Assembly (NCBI RefSeq): GCF_900114455.1
Contig: NZ_FOTC01000001.1
Span: 521,058 to 585,057, forward strand
Length of the DNA stretch: 64,000 nucleotides
From: Halogranum rubrum
GTDB lineage: Archaea; Halobacteriota; Halobacteria; Halobacteriales; Haloferacaceae
Direction of reading: 5' to 3'
Shown: positions 34,028 to 42,070 of the stretch, one piece after another
Layout: each line of letters begins with the position of its first letter
Numbering within the stretch: position 1 is the stretch's first letter
Translations under genes and position numbers: made by a program
Notes under the pieces: generated by a model
The model's database searches: none
The model's input: the letters and a program-made list of their open reading frames with translations, nothing else
What the model was told of the DNA's origin: nothing

Positions 34028-34791
34028 CAATCCTCGAAATCGACCAGCTACGAAAGGAGTTCCAGATGCACGTCGTCGGCGGGAAGCGCGTCGTCGGTCT
34101 CGACGGCGTCTCGTTCGACGTCGCAGACGGTGAGTTCCTCGCCATCGTGGGTGAATCCGGCAGCGGGAAGTCGTCGCTGTTGAAGTGTCTCTACCGGACC
34201 TACCTTCCCTCGGGCGGGGCGATTCGGTTCGAGAGCACCGACGGCTCTGTCGACCTCGCGTCCTGTTCGGAGCGTCGACTGCTCGAACTCAGAGACGACG
34301 AAATCGGCTACGCCTCACAGTTCCTCGACGAAATCCCACGCGTACCCGCCCTCGACGTGGTCGCACGACCGCTCGTCGAAGAGGGCGTTGAACGACCCGC
34401 GGCGCGGGATGTCGCCCGCGACCTGCTCACGGCGTTGAACCTTCCGGAAGAGCTCCACGACGCCTACCCGGCGACGTTCAGCGGCGGCGAGCGACAGCGG
34501 GTGAATCTCGCTCGTGCCATCGCACCCCGTCCCCGTCTCCTTCTGCTCGACGAACCGACTAGCGCGCTCGACCCGGAGACGAAAGCGGCCGCTATCGACC
34601 TGCTGGACCGCTACCTCACCGAGGAGACCACGGTCGTCGGCGTCTTTCACAACCGCGACGTCGTCGCACAGGTTGCAGACCGGGTCGTCGTCCTCGACGA
34701 CGCCGCACTCCAGCGCGTCGTCGACGTGGAGACGTACGCCGAGGAGACGAGTTCCGAGATCGACCTCGCGGAATCGGAGGTGGGCGTATGA
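34024..34791 (+). CDS. phnL: C-P lyase ABC subunit PhnL
   Basis: 255 residues, ABC ATPase: Walker A VGESGSGKSSLLKCLYRTYLP, the PhnL-typical Q-loop YASQFLDEIPRVPALDVV, signature FSGGERQRVNLARAI, Walker B LLLLDEPTSALD and HN switch region. In E. coli PhnL joins PhnG, H and I in the ATP-phosphonate coupling. The FLDEIPRV stretch separates it from PhnK. It overlaps phnK and phnM by 4 bases each. Confidence 0.92.
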   Translation: MTILEIDQLRKEFQMHVVGGKRVVGLDGVSFDVADGEFLAIVGESGSGKSSLLKCLYRTYLPSGGAIRFESTDGSVDLASCSERRLLELRDDEIGYASQFLDEIPRVPALDVVARPLVEEGVERPAARDVARDLLTALNLPEELHDAYPATFSGGERQRVNLARAIAPRPRLLLLDEPTSALDPETKAAAIDLLDRYLTEETTVVGVFHNRDVVAQVADRVVVLDDAALQRVVDVETYAEETSSEIDLAESEVGV

Positions 34792-35984
34792 GTGGTCCCG
34801 AGACCGCAGAACGAGTTCGTCACGACGAACAGAGGACGTACGACGTCGTCGTCGCCGACGCTCGGGTAGTGACGCCCACGGAGACGGTTCGCGGAAGCGT
34901 CGCCGTCCGCGACGGCAAAATCGCTGCCATCGAGTCGGGTGAGTTCGAGAGCGACGCCGAGGCGACCACCCGCGTCGACGCCGACGGGCGCGTACTCATG
35001 CCCGGTATCGTCGACCTACACGGCGACGACATCGAGAAGCATCTCCACCCACGGAGCAACGCCGCGGTCGAACCGCCGATGGCGCTCGCCTCCGCCGACA
35101 GGGCCAACGTCTCGTCGGGTATCACGACCAAGTTCCACGCCATCGCCTTCGAGGAGGCCCCCGAGAAGGACCGCTCGCCCGAACTAGCGATGGACCTCGT
35201 CGACTCGATTCGCGCCAGCGACTCGCTCATCGCCGACCACCGTATCCACGCCCGCTGTGAGATTACGGACGAATCTTGCGTCGACGCTGTCGAACGGGTT
35301 CTCGACGGCGACGCCGCCTCACTCGTTTCGGTGATGAGCCACATCCCCGGCAAGGGGCAGTTCGGCGACATCGAGCGGTTCCGCTCCTACTACGAGAACG
35401 ACGCGAACCTCTCGGTCGAGGAGGCCGAGGAACTCATCGAGGAGCGGACGAGTCTCTCCGAGGAGACGCTCTCGACGCGTATCGACCGCATCGTCGCCGC
35501 CGCCGAGGAGGCAGACGTGGTCGTGGCCTCCCACGACGACGAGACACCGGTCGAAGTCGAGCGACTCGACGACCGCGGCGTCGCCATCAGCGAGTACCCC
35601 ATCACACTCGACGCGGCCGAACGCGCCCGTGACCTCGGGATGGTCACCGCGATGGGCGCACCGAACCTCGTCCGAGGCGGGAGTCAGTGGGGCAACCTCG
35701 CCACCGAGGAGGCTATCGAGGCCGACGCGGCCGACGCACTGCTCGCGGACTACCACCCGCCGTCGCTGCTCGCCGCCCCGTTCGTCGACACCGGCGAGTC
35801 GCTGGCGACGCGAGTCGCTCGCGTGACGACGAACCCGGCCGATGCCGTCGGTCTGACTGAACGAGGTCGCATCGAAGTCGGGGCGCGAGCCGACCTGATT
35901 CTGGTCGACCCCGAACCTACCCCAGTCGTCGAGCGTGCCTTCGTCGACGGCGAACCCGCGTTCGTCGCGGAGGCTCCACGATGA
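34788..35984 (+). CDS. phnM: Ribosyl phosphonate triphosphate diphosphatase PhnM
   Basis: 398 residues of the amidohydrolase fold. Metal motif VDLHGDDIEKHLHPR (PhnM variant of HxH), carboxylate region in SVMSHIPGKGQFGD, and ASHDDETPVEVERL plus the end MGAPNLVRGGSQWGN. The N-terminal beta-sandwich begins VADARVVTPTETVRGSVAVRDGKI. PhnM removes diphosphate to leave ribosyl phosphonate 5-phosphate, the PhnJ substrate. It is coupled upstream to phnL and downstream to a TIM-barrel gene (ATGA both sides). Confidence 0.93.
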   Translation: MSGPETAERVRHDEQRTYDVVVADARVVTPTETVRGSVAVRDGKIAAIESGEFESDAEATTRVDADGRVLMPGIVDLHGDDIEKHLHPRSNAAVEPPMALASADRANVSSGITTKFHAIAFEEAPEKDRSPELAMDLVDSIRASDSLIADHRIHARCEITDESCVDAVERVLDGDAASLVSVMSHIPGKGQFGDIERFRSYYENDANLSVEEAEELIEERTSLSEETLSTRIDRIVAAAEEADVVVASHDDETPVEVERLDDRGVAISEYPITLDAAERARDLGMVTAMGAPNLVRGGSQWGNLATEEAIEADAADALLADYHPPSLLAAPFVDTGESLATRVARVTTNPADAVGLTERGRIEVGARADLILVDPEPTPVVERAFVDGEPAFVAEAPR

Positions 35985-36772
35985 GCACCGAGTCCAGACT
36001 CGGGGCCGCCATGGACCTTCGCTTCGAGGAGTCGGTCCAGGAGTTCGCGGCGTACGTCACCGACCGTGGCCTCGACCACGTCGAACTCAAACGCGAGTAC
36101 CTCCACGCGCATCCCGACGCACCAACGCCACACGAACTCGCCGAACTCGGCCGCGAGTCCGACGTGACGTTCACGCTCCACGCACCCTTTCGCGACTGGA
36201 ACCTCGGGAGTTTCAACGACGCCTCGCGCCGCGCCTCGGTCGAACAGGTCAAGCGGACGCTAGACGACGCCGCGGCCGCAGACGCGGGTGCCGTTGTCGT
36301 CCACGGTGGGTCGGTTCCGCGGCGCTATCCCGACCACGTTCACGCGAAGGCGCGACAGAACGCGGTCGAGTCGCTGCGAGCGTGCGCGGAGCACGCCGCC
36401 CACGTGGGCGTGCCGCTGTGTCTCGAGAACCAGCCTCGTTCGGATACGAAACTACGCCACACGACGACACCGGACGACCTCGACTCGCTTCTCACGGCCG
36501 TCGACGCTGACCCCGAGTGGCTGAGAGTCACCCTCGACGTCGGCCACGCGAAGGTCAACGGTTTCGACTGGCGAACCTTCGCCGACCGGTTCGGGAACCG
36601 CATCGAAGTGGTCCACCTCCACGACAACGACGGCACCAACGACGACCACGAACCATTGACCGACTACGAGACTGTCGTCTCGGCCACGGACGCTACCTAC
36701 CACGTCTTCGAGATGAAACGAGTGTGCGACGTCGACGCCTGTCTCGCAGTGGCGCCGTCGAGACTGTCGTGA
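35981..36772 (+). CDS. TIM-barrel protein (xylose isomerase/AP endonuclease 2 family) at the end of the C-P lyase operon
   Basis: 263 residues of the sugar-phosphate isomerase/epimerase-like TIM barrel. It shows the metal-site layout of the family: HVELKREYL, FTLHAPF, VVHGGSVP, CLENQPR with a metal-binding Glu, TLDVGHAKVNG and VVHLHDNDG. The ATG overlaps the phnM stop (ATGA). E. coli operons end with PhnN, PhnO and PhnP; PhnP opens the ribosyl cyclic phosphate. No phnP-like gene is seen here, so this metal-dependent enzyme is a candidate for that step or for later sugar isomerisation. Family is clear, substrate is inference. Confidence 0.85.
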   Translation: MSTESRLGAAMDLRFEESVQEFAAYVTDRGLDHVELKREYLHAHPDAPTPHELAELGRESDVTFTLHAPFRDWNLGSFNDASRRASVEQVKRTLDDAAAADAGAVVVHGGSVPRRYPDHVHAKARQNAVESLRACAEHAAHVGVPLCLENQPRSDTKLRHTTTPDDLDSLLTAVDADPEWLRVTLDVGHAKVNGFDWRTFADRFGNRIEVVHLHDNDGTNDDHEPLTDYETVVSATDATYHVFEMKRVCDVDACLAVAPSRLS

Positions 36773-36893
36773 GGTAGCCATTCCCGGTCGAATACGGCCG
36801 TTCTCAGGTCTACACTGACCGGTGGGAGTGGCTCCCCCAACCACCGAATCGCTCAACCCACCCCTCCGTTCGAAAGAGGTATATTGGTATATG

Positions 36894-36914
36894 CTAATAT
36901 TAGAAATTACTAAT
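36894..36914 (+). promoter_or_regulatory. Operator and promoter of arsR
   Basis: AT-rich DNA upstream of the ArsR gene holds overlapping dyads: CTAATATTAG (36894-36903) and ATTAG-AAATTA-CTAAT (36899-36914), ending directly at the ATG at 36915. TATA-like sequence GGTATATTGGTATATG lies just upstream at about 36878-36893. This layout fits autorepression by ArsR. Confidence 0.65.
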
Positions 36915-37292
36915 ATGAATCGGCAAGCGTCGAACACCGGTGAGACCGAGCAAGTGCAGACCGACGGCGACAGAGTGTGCTGTAGCGCCGAGCACTCGCT
37001 GAGTGAGGACGAACTGGCCGCAGACGTACAGTTGTTGTCTGCGCTCGGCAACGACACGCGCTACGAGGCGCTTCGGCTCATCGCCGGAACCGACAGCGAC
37101 GTCTGCGTCTGCGAGTTAGAGCCTGCCCTCGGCGTCAGTCAGAGTGCTGTCAGTCAGGCGCTCTCTCGGCTCTACTCGGCAGGGCTCGTCTCCCGCCGGA
37201 AGGACGGCCGGTGGCGCTACTACGCCGCGACGCCGCAGGCCGAGCGACTATTGGACGCACTCGACGACGTCCGGGGTGGGGCCGATGCGTGA
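36915..37292 (+). CDS. arsR: ArsR-family metalloregulator
   Basis: 125 residues from the ATG at 36915, chosen because it follows the operator-like dyads. The winged helix ALGNDTRYEALRLIAG, then SDVCVCELEPALGVSQSAVSQALSRLYSAGLVSRRKDGRWRYY is typical ArsR/SmtB. CVCEL is the As(III)/Sb(III)-sensing Cys pair at the recognition region; a second CC pair lies near the N-terminus. It should leave DNA when arsenite binds. The end overlaps arsM by 8 bases, so it controls and is translated with the methyltransferase. Confidence 0.93.
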   Translation: MNRQASNTGETEQVQTDGDRVCCSAEHSLSEDELAADVQLLSALGNDTRYEALRLIAGTDSDVCVCELEPALGVSQSAVSQALSRLYSAGLVSRRKDGRWRYYAATPQAERLLDALDDVRGGADA

Positions 37293-38115
37293 CGACGCCG
37301 ACACACCCGAGTCGACGACCGGTCTCGACCCGAACACCCAGCGCCGAGCGGTCCGTCGGCGCTACGCTCGTATCGCCACCGAGGAGTCGAGTTGCTGTGC
37401 TAGCTCAAGTTGTGGAGGCGACGACGACAACGACGACCTGAACCGACAGCTGGGCTACTCCGCGGCGGACGACGAGTCCGTCGCAGAGGGTGCGAATCTC
37501 GGACTCGGCTGTGGCAACCCGAACGCGCTCGCCGCGCTGCAACCGGGTGAGACGGTCCTCGACCTCGGATCGGGCGCGGGGTTCGACTGCTTTCTCGCCG
37601 CACGGGAAGTCGGCGAGACGGGCCGCGTCGTCGGCGTCGACATGACGCCGGAGATGGTCGAGAAAGCGCGAGAGAACGTCGAGAAGAACGACGCGCACAA
37701 CGTGGCGTTCCGCCTCGGTGAAATCGAACATCTACCCGTCGCGGACGGGACGGTCGACGTGATCATCTCGAACTGCGTCGTGAACCTCTCGCCGGACAAA
37801 CAGCAGGTGTTCGACGAAGCCCATCGCGTTCTCCGGCCCGGTGGCCGACTCGCCATCTCGGATGTGGTGCTAACTGCACGACTGCCGAGCGATGTCCACG
37901 CAGACCCGGAGTCCGTCGCCTCTTGCGTTGCTGGCGCGTCGCCGATTGCCGACCTCGAAACGATGCTGTCGACGGCGGGGTTCGAACAGATCACGATCGT
38001 CCCAAGGGAAGCGAGTGAACAGTTCATCCGCGAGTGGGACGACGCGCGTGACGTCAGCGACTACGTCGTCTCCGCGACTATCGAGGGTCGGAAGCCCGAA
38101 CAGAACGTGTCGTGA
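37285..38115 (+). CDS. arsM: Arsenite S-adenosylmethionine methyltransferase
   Basis: 276 residues from the ATG at 37285. Class I methyltransferase with SAM motif VLDLGSGAGFDCFLA (about 91-105) and VGVDMTPEMV. The arsenic-binding cysteines of ArsM families correspond to Cys76 (GLGCGNP), Cys164 (SNCVVNLS) and Cys214 (SCVAGAS). An N-terminal Cys run (ESSCCASSSCGG) may deliver metal. It methylates As(III) to organic, partly volatile forms. It is expressed with arsR; no arsenite pump is in the window. Confidence 0.93.
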   Translation: MRDDADTPESTTGLDPNTQRRAVRRRYARIATEESSCCASSSCGGDDDNDDLNRQLGYSAADDESVAEGANLGLGCGNPNALAALQPGETVLDLGSGAGFDCFLAAREVGETGRVVGVDMTPEMVEKARENVEKNDAHNVAFRLGEIEHLPVADGTVDVIISNCVVNLSPDKQQVFDEAHRVLRPGGRLAISDVVLTARLPSDVHADPESVASCVAGASPIADLETMLSTAGFEQITIVPREASEQFIREWDDARDVSDYVVSATIEGRKPEQNVS

Positions 38116-38200
38116 GAACGAGTCCAATAGGAGAGGCTGGTGCGAGGATTGGGGTCGATTCGCTCGGCCACCGTGTCGTGTTCCGACTACGCGCTGACTC

Positions 38201-38863
38201 TCACGGTTTCGACGCGGACGTCTGGTCGACGTAGCCGGGGAACGCGGGAACCCTCTCGCCGTGTGAGAGTGCGTCCGAGAGGAGTTTCGACTCTGCCTTT
38301 CGGAGGTGTTCTAGCACCGTCGAGTGAGTGATATCCAACTCCTGTGCCAACTCCTCGCTGGTGAGGCGCCGTGGCCACTCGAAATACCCGCGTTCGAGCG
38401 CCAGTTCGAGCACTTCGTACTGCCGCGGTGTCAACGCGGCCGTCGGTGGATGAAACTCTTTGACGTGGCCCAGTGTCGCCGTCCCAATCTCTTTGAACTC
38501 CTCGATGACCGCACGGAGGTCCTCACGACGGAACAGCAAGACGGTGTACTCTCGCCGACTCGACGAGATATAGTTCCGTCGCCGCATGATACCGTGGTTC
38601 CGGTCGACCGCCTCGTAGGCACCGCACGACGTCTTCGTGACGAGGAACGTCGTCTCGGTGAGTCGTTCGATGTGGGTGACCTGCGACGATTGCTCGAAGA
38701 ACTCGTACACTTTCTCGCAGGCTTCCTCCAGTTCGATGATGAACGTCACCTGGTGGTCGTGGAGTTCCTCGATGGCGACTTCGAACGAGGTGTCGAATCG
38801 CGCCGCGATGTCGGAGAGGACACAACTCTTCTCCTGCTGGAGGTGAATCTCTGCCTGGAACAT
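38201..38863 (-). CDS. Bacterio-opsin-activator-type HTH regulator
   Basis: 220 residues. The C-terminal HTH_10 domain is clear (LTPRQYEVLELALERGYFEWPRRLTSEELAQELDITHSTVLEHLRKAESKLL). The N-terminal region (about 1-150) is the usual sensor part of the Bat-like family, with FEQSSQVTHIERLTETTFLVTK. Its ligand is not known. It lies 113 bases beyond the end of the HMGL-like gene on the same strand, last in line with the hydantoinase-type operon, so it may regulate it. Start at the ATG 38863 is standard for the family (MFQAEIHLQQ). Confidence 0.88.
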   Translation of the reverse strand: MFQAEIHLQQEKSCVLSDIAARFDTSFEVAIEELHDHQVTFIIELEEACEKVYEFFEQSSQVTHIERLTETTFLVTKTSCGAYEAVDRNHGIMRRRNYISSSRREYTVLLFRREDLRAVIEEFKEIGTATLGHVKEFHPPTAALTPRQYEVLELALERGYFEWPRRLTSEELAQELDITHSTVLEHLRKAESKLLSDALSHGERVPAFPGYVDQTSASKP

Positions 38864-38976
38864 TGTGACAGACTACCAATACACAAACAGTGACTTGAAA
38901 CTGTGCCGTTTCCTCACGGCCGGTTGGGGGTGGAACGATAGAGCGCCCGCCGGGGATTTGAGCCGGACATTTCTCC

Positions 38977-40077
38977 TCAGGAACCGAACTCTCGCTCGGC
39001 GAGTGCCACCGCGTCGGCCAGATGTAGCGGCCCTCGGTCGTCGAGCAGGTCGAGGAAGGCAGCGACGGTTTCGTCGTCAGCGTCGACGCCGGCCCGCTGG
39101 AGGAGCTTTCGCGCACCGCCTTTCCCAGTCGGTTTCCCGAAGACGAGTCGTCGGCCCCCCCCGAACGTCGCTGGGTCGAAGGGTTCGAGCGTCGCCGGGT
39201 CGCTGAGCATCGCCGCGGTGTGAATCCCCGACTCGTGTTCGGCGATGGCCGACCCGAGGACGGCCTTTCGCTCGCCGTACGACTCACCGAGTTCGTCGAG
39301 GACGTCACGACACACCGGAATCAGTTCGCCGACGTCGACGCCGAGGGTGTCGTCGTCGTCGACCGTACAGGCGGCGACGACCTCTTCGAGAGAACTGTTT
39401 CCGGCACGTTCGCCGAGTCCACCGACGCTCACGTCCGCTTTCGCGACACCGAGGTGGTAGGCCGCGAGGACGTTGGCCGTCCCACACCCGAGGTCGTCGT
39501 GGAAGTGAACGCCGACACGGCCGAGGTCGACATCCTCTCGCAACGCTTCGAGAAACGTCTGCACACTCGCCGGTGTCCGCACGCCGACGGAGTCCGCGAG
39601 GGTGACCATCGGCACGTTCGGAAGCGACTCGAACACGTCGACGAGGTCCGCGTGGTCAGTACGAAACGCGTCGGCGAGCGTCACGTGCGGCGTCCCCCCG
39701 TGGTCGACGACGTGGTCGACGGCGTTCGTGAGCATCGCGAGCATCTCCGGTCTGGACTTTCCGAGCAGATGTTCGAGATGACGGTCGGAGACGGAGACGA
39801 ATACCTCGACGACGTCGGCGCCGGCGTCGAGCGAGACGTCGATGTCGCCCGTCACCGCCCGGGCGAGTGCGACGATGTCCGCGTCGGTCGTCCCGGCGAG
39901 TTCGCTGACGACGGACCGGTCTTTCTCGCCGGTAATCGGGAACGCCGGTTGGATGAACGGGACGCCGAGTTCGTCGAGTCGGCGCGCGGCACGAACTTTC
40001 TGGTCGGCGGTGAACGCACGGCCGGGCATCTGGTCTCCTTCTCGGAGGGTGACGTCGTTGAGTTGCATCCGGGGCAT
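38977..40077 (-). CDS. HMGL-like (isopropylmalate/homocitrate/citramalate synthase-related) enzyme
   Basis: 366 residues of the DRE-TIM metallolyase superfamily. LNDVTLREGDQMPG supplies the DRE-like motif as LREGDQ (with Arg and Asp/Glu). VGVHFHDDLGCGTANVLAAY provides the metal-binding HxH, and GLGERAGNSSLEEVV is the usual loop. The C-terminus ESGIHTAAMLSDP resembles the synthase type (homocitrate/isopropylmalate) rather than HMG-CoA lyase, but it lacks the long LeuA regulatory domain. The start abuts the CoA transferase stop. Likely an acyl-CoA condensation or its reverse in a catabolic pathway; substrate unknown. Confidence 0.85.
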   Translation of the reverse strand: MPRMQLNDVTLREGDQMPGRAFTADQKVRAARRLDELGVPFIQPAFPITGEKDRSVVSELAGTTDADIVALARAVTGDIDVSLDAGADVVEVFVSVSDRHLEHLLGKSRPEMLAMLTNAVDHVVDHGGTPHVTLADAFRTDHADLVDVFESLPNVPMVTLADSVGVRTPASVQTFLEALREDVDLGRVGVHFHDDLGCGTANVLAAYHLGVAKADVSVGGLGERAGNSSLEEVVAACTVDDDDTLGVDVGELIPVCRDVLDELGESYGERKAVLGSAIAEHESGIHTAAMLSDPATLEPFDPATFGGGRRLVFGKPTGKGGARKLLQRAGVDADDETVAAFLDLLDDRGPLHLADAVALAEREFGS

Positions 40078-41295
40078 CTAGATGACCCCGTCTGCCCGAA
40101 GGTCGGCCAGTTCGTCTGCCGAGAGACCGAGTTCGTCGCCGTACACCTCGCTGTTGTGCTCGCCGTGCTGTGGTCCCATGAACTCGACTTCGCCGGGCGT
40201 CCGCGAGAACTTCGGCGTCGGCGCGAACGTCTTGATGTCGCCGACGTCGGGGTCCGTCACCTCGATGATAGCGTCGCGCGCCTGGAACTGCTCGTCGTCG
40301 AAGATGTCCGCCATGTCGTAGACGGGGCCGACGATAGCGTCGTTCGCTTCGAGAATCTCGATGGCTTCGTCGGTGGTGTGTTCTCTCGTCCACGCCTCGA
40401 TTTCGGCGTCGAGGGCGTCGACGTTTTTCACACGGGTCGCGTTGTCCGCGAACCGCGGGTCGTCGATGAGGTCGGGTCGGTCGATACTGTTGGCGACTCG
40501 CTCGAAGATTTTCTGATTCGAGGCGGAGAGCGTCATGTAGCCGTCGGCCGTCTCGTAGATGTTCCGCGGGGCGGTGTTGGGATGGCGGTTCCCCGTCCGC
40601 TCACGGACGTGACCCTGCCGGTCGTAGGCTTCGACCTCGCCGAAGAACAGTCGCCACAGCGGTTCGGTCAATGAGACGTCGATGACCTGTCCTTTTCCAC
40701 TGCCGCCGCGGCCGAGGTCACGTTCGTAGACGGCCATCATCGTCGCCTGCAACGCGAACTGCGCGGCCGTGAGGTCGGCGAGGCTCACCGGTGGCAAGAG
40801 CGGTTCTCTGTCCGGGAAGCCGTTGGCGTGTGCCCACCCCGAGATACCCTCGGCGATGGTACCGAATCCGGGTTTCTGTGATTTCGGTCCCGTCTGGCCG
40901 TACCCCGAGAGTCGAACCATGATGGCCCGTTCGTTGACCTCGTGGATGTCGTCGGGGCCGAGTCCCCACCGCTCCATCGTCCCCGGCCGGAAGTTCTCGA
41001 AGACGACGTCCGCATCTTCGATGAGGTCGAGTGCGATGGCTCGTCCGCGCTCGTCGCCCAAATCGAGCGTCACACAGCGCTTGTTCCGACCGAGCGACTT
41101 CCACGAGAGCGAACTCCCGTCGTCGGTCTTCTGCGGCCACTCACGAATCGGATCGCCGACCTTCGGATGTTCTATCATCACGACGTCAGCCCCGAAGTCG
41201 CCCATCATCGTCGTCGCGAACGCACCGCTTATCATGCCGGACATGTCGATGACGCGGAGACCGTCGAGCGGTCCCTGTCGTTCGCGTGCGGTCAT
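40078..41295 (-). CDS. Class III CoA transferase (CaiB/BaiF family)
   Basis: 405 residues. GLRVIDMSGMISGAFATTMMGDFGADVVMIEHP, DVVFENFRPGTMERWGLGPDDI and MVRLSGYGQTGP are family hallmarks. The catalytic Asp is expected in SLADLTAAQFALQA. Moves CoA between organic acids. Its ATG overlaps the stop of a 35-residue ORF (ATGA), and its stop abuts the HMGL-like gene, so it activates an acid for that enzyme, or receives CoA from it. Substrate not determinable from sequence. Confidence 0.9.
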   Translation of the reverse strand: MTARERQGPLDGLRVIDMSGMISGAFATTMMGDFGADVVMIEHPKVGDPIREWPQKTDDGSSLSWKSLGRNKRCVTLDLGDERGRAIALDLIEDADVVFENFRPGTMERWGLGPDDIHEVNERAIMVRLSGYGQTGPKSQKPGFGTIAEGISGWAHANGFPDREPLLPPVSLADLTAAQFALQATMMAVYERDLGRGGSGKGQVIDVSLTEPLWRLFFGEVEAYDRQGHVRERTGNRHPNTAPRNIYETADGYMTLSASNQKIFERVANSIDRPDLIDDPRFADNATRVKNVDALDAEIEAWTREHTTDEAIEILEANDAIVGPVYDMADIFDDEQFQARDAIIEVTDPDVGDIKTFAPTPKFSRTPGEVEFMGPQHGEHNSEVYGDELGLSADELADLRADGVI

Positions 41296-41399
41296 TCGTG
41301 GTTCTCCTGTGTACTCAGTGCAATCGTGGTGTGCATCGGTTTCGTCGTTCCCGTCGCTCCCGTCGCCGAGTCGGTCTCGGTCTCAGTTCTCGTACTCAT
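41292..41399 (-). CDS. Putative 35-residue coupled microprotein
   Basis: Between the isochorismatase-like gene and the CoA transferase, an open frame starts with ATG at 41399-41397 inside the upstream stop (ATGA). It ends with TGA at 41294-41292 inside the downstream start (ATGA). Product: mostly Thr, Ser, Ala and acidic residues at first, then MHTTIALSTQENHE. It has no known domain. The double 4-base overlap matches the style of real coupled genes here, but such a frame could also simply serve as a translational bridge. Confidence 0.45.
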   Translation of the reverse strand: MSTRTETETDSATGATGTTKPMHTTIALSTQENHE

Positions 41400-42067
41400 G
41401 TGCTCTCGGCGTCGCTGGTCGAACCGTACGTCTCGTCGAGGTGCTCGCAGACGGCATCCGTCGTCACGACGTCGCCGTACTTCGCGTCGATGTCGAACAG
41501 GTTCGCCTCGTGTGGTCCCTGTGCTCTGTCGCCGACGGCGTCGGCCGGGACGATGGTGCGATAGCCGTGTTGGAGGCTGTCGACTGCCGTCGCCCGGATA
41601 CACCCGCTCGTCGTCACGCCGGCGAGGACGAGCGTATCCACTCGCTGCGTCGTCAACTCCGTCTGGAGGTCGGTGCCGAAGAAGGCGCTCGCGTACTTCT
41701 TGAGGACGACTCGCTCGTCGCCGACCGGTTCGATTCGGTCGTCGACTTCGACGCGTTCCGTCCCGAGTCGAAGCTCTCGCAAGGCGGGCACCTTCTCGAT
41801 GAACATGCCCGCGTCGCCGTAGGACTCCTCGAAGGCGACGGTGGTGAAGTACCGCGGCAGGTCGTACTCGCGGAAGGCGTCGAGGAGTCGCTTCGTCGCG
41901 TCGAGCACGTCGTCGACGTCCGACCCGAGGTTCGAGTCGGGGTCGGTGAACGCGTTGATGAGGTCGATGACGACGAGCGCCGGTTGCTCGCCGAACCCTA
42001 CCGACTCGCCGAACTCGCGTTCGGCGTACAGTTCGCCAGCCTCGTCGAGCCAACTGGTCGAACTCAT
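41396..42067 (-). CDS. Isochorismatase-like cysteine hydrolase (N-carbamoylsarcosine amidase type)
   Basis: 223 residues. The catalytic triad pattern is intact: Asp in ALVVIDLINAFTDPDS, Lys in VVLKKYASAFFGTDLQ and Cys in AGVTTSGCIRATAVDSLQ. The closing TIVPADAVGDRA is standard for the family. Members hydrolyse N-carbamoylsarcosine, nicotinamide or isochorismate. Beside hydantoinase-type subunits, an amidase for an N-carbamoyl product fits best. It starts 3 bases after the hyuB stop and overlaps the 35-residue ORF. Confidence 0.88.
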   Translation of the reverse strand: MSSTSWLDEAGELYAEREFGESVGFGEQPALVVIDLINAFTDPDSNLGSDVDDVLDATKRLLDAFREYDLPRYFTTVAFEESYGDAGMFIEKVPALRELRLGTERVEVDDRIEPVGDERVVLKKYASAFFGTDLQTELTTQRVDTLVLAGVTTSGCIRATAVDSLQHGYRTIVPADAVGDRAQGPHEANLFDIDAKYGDVVTTDAVCEHLDETYGSTSDAEST

Positions 42068-42070
42068 CGC

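Noticed and set aside
39220-40674. A 484-residue plus-strand open frame opposite the HMGL-like and CoA transferase genes
   Set aside because: Shadow of two recognised enzymes; composition is Val/Asp/Arg repeats without domain pattern.
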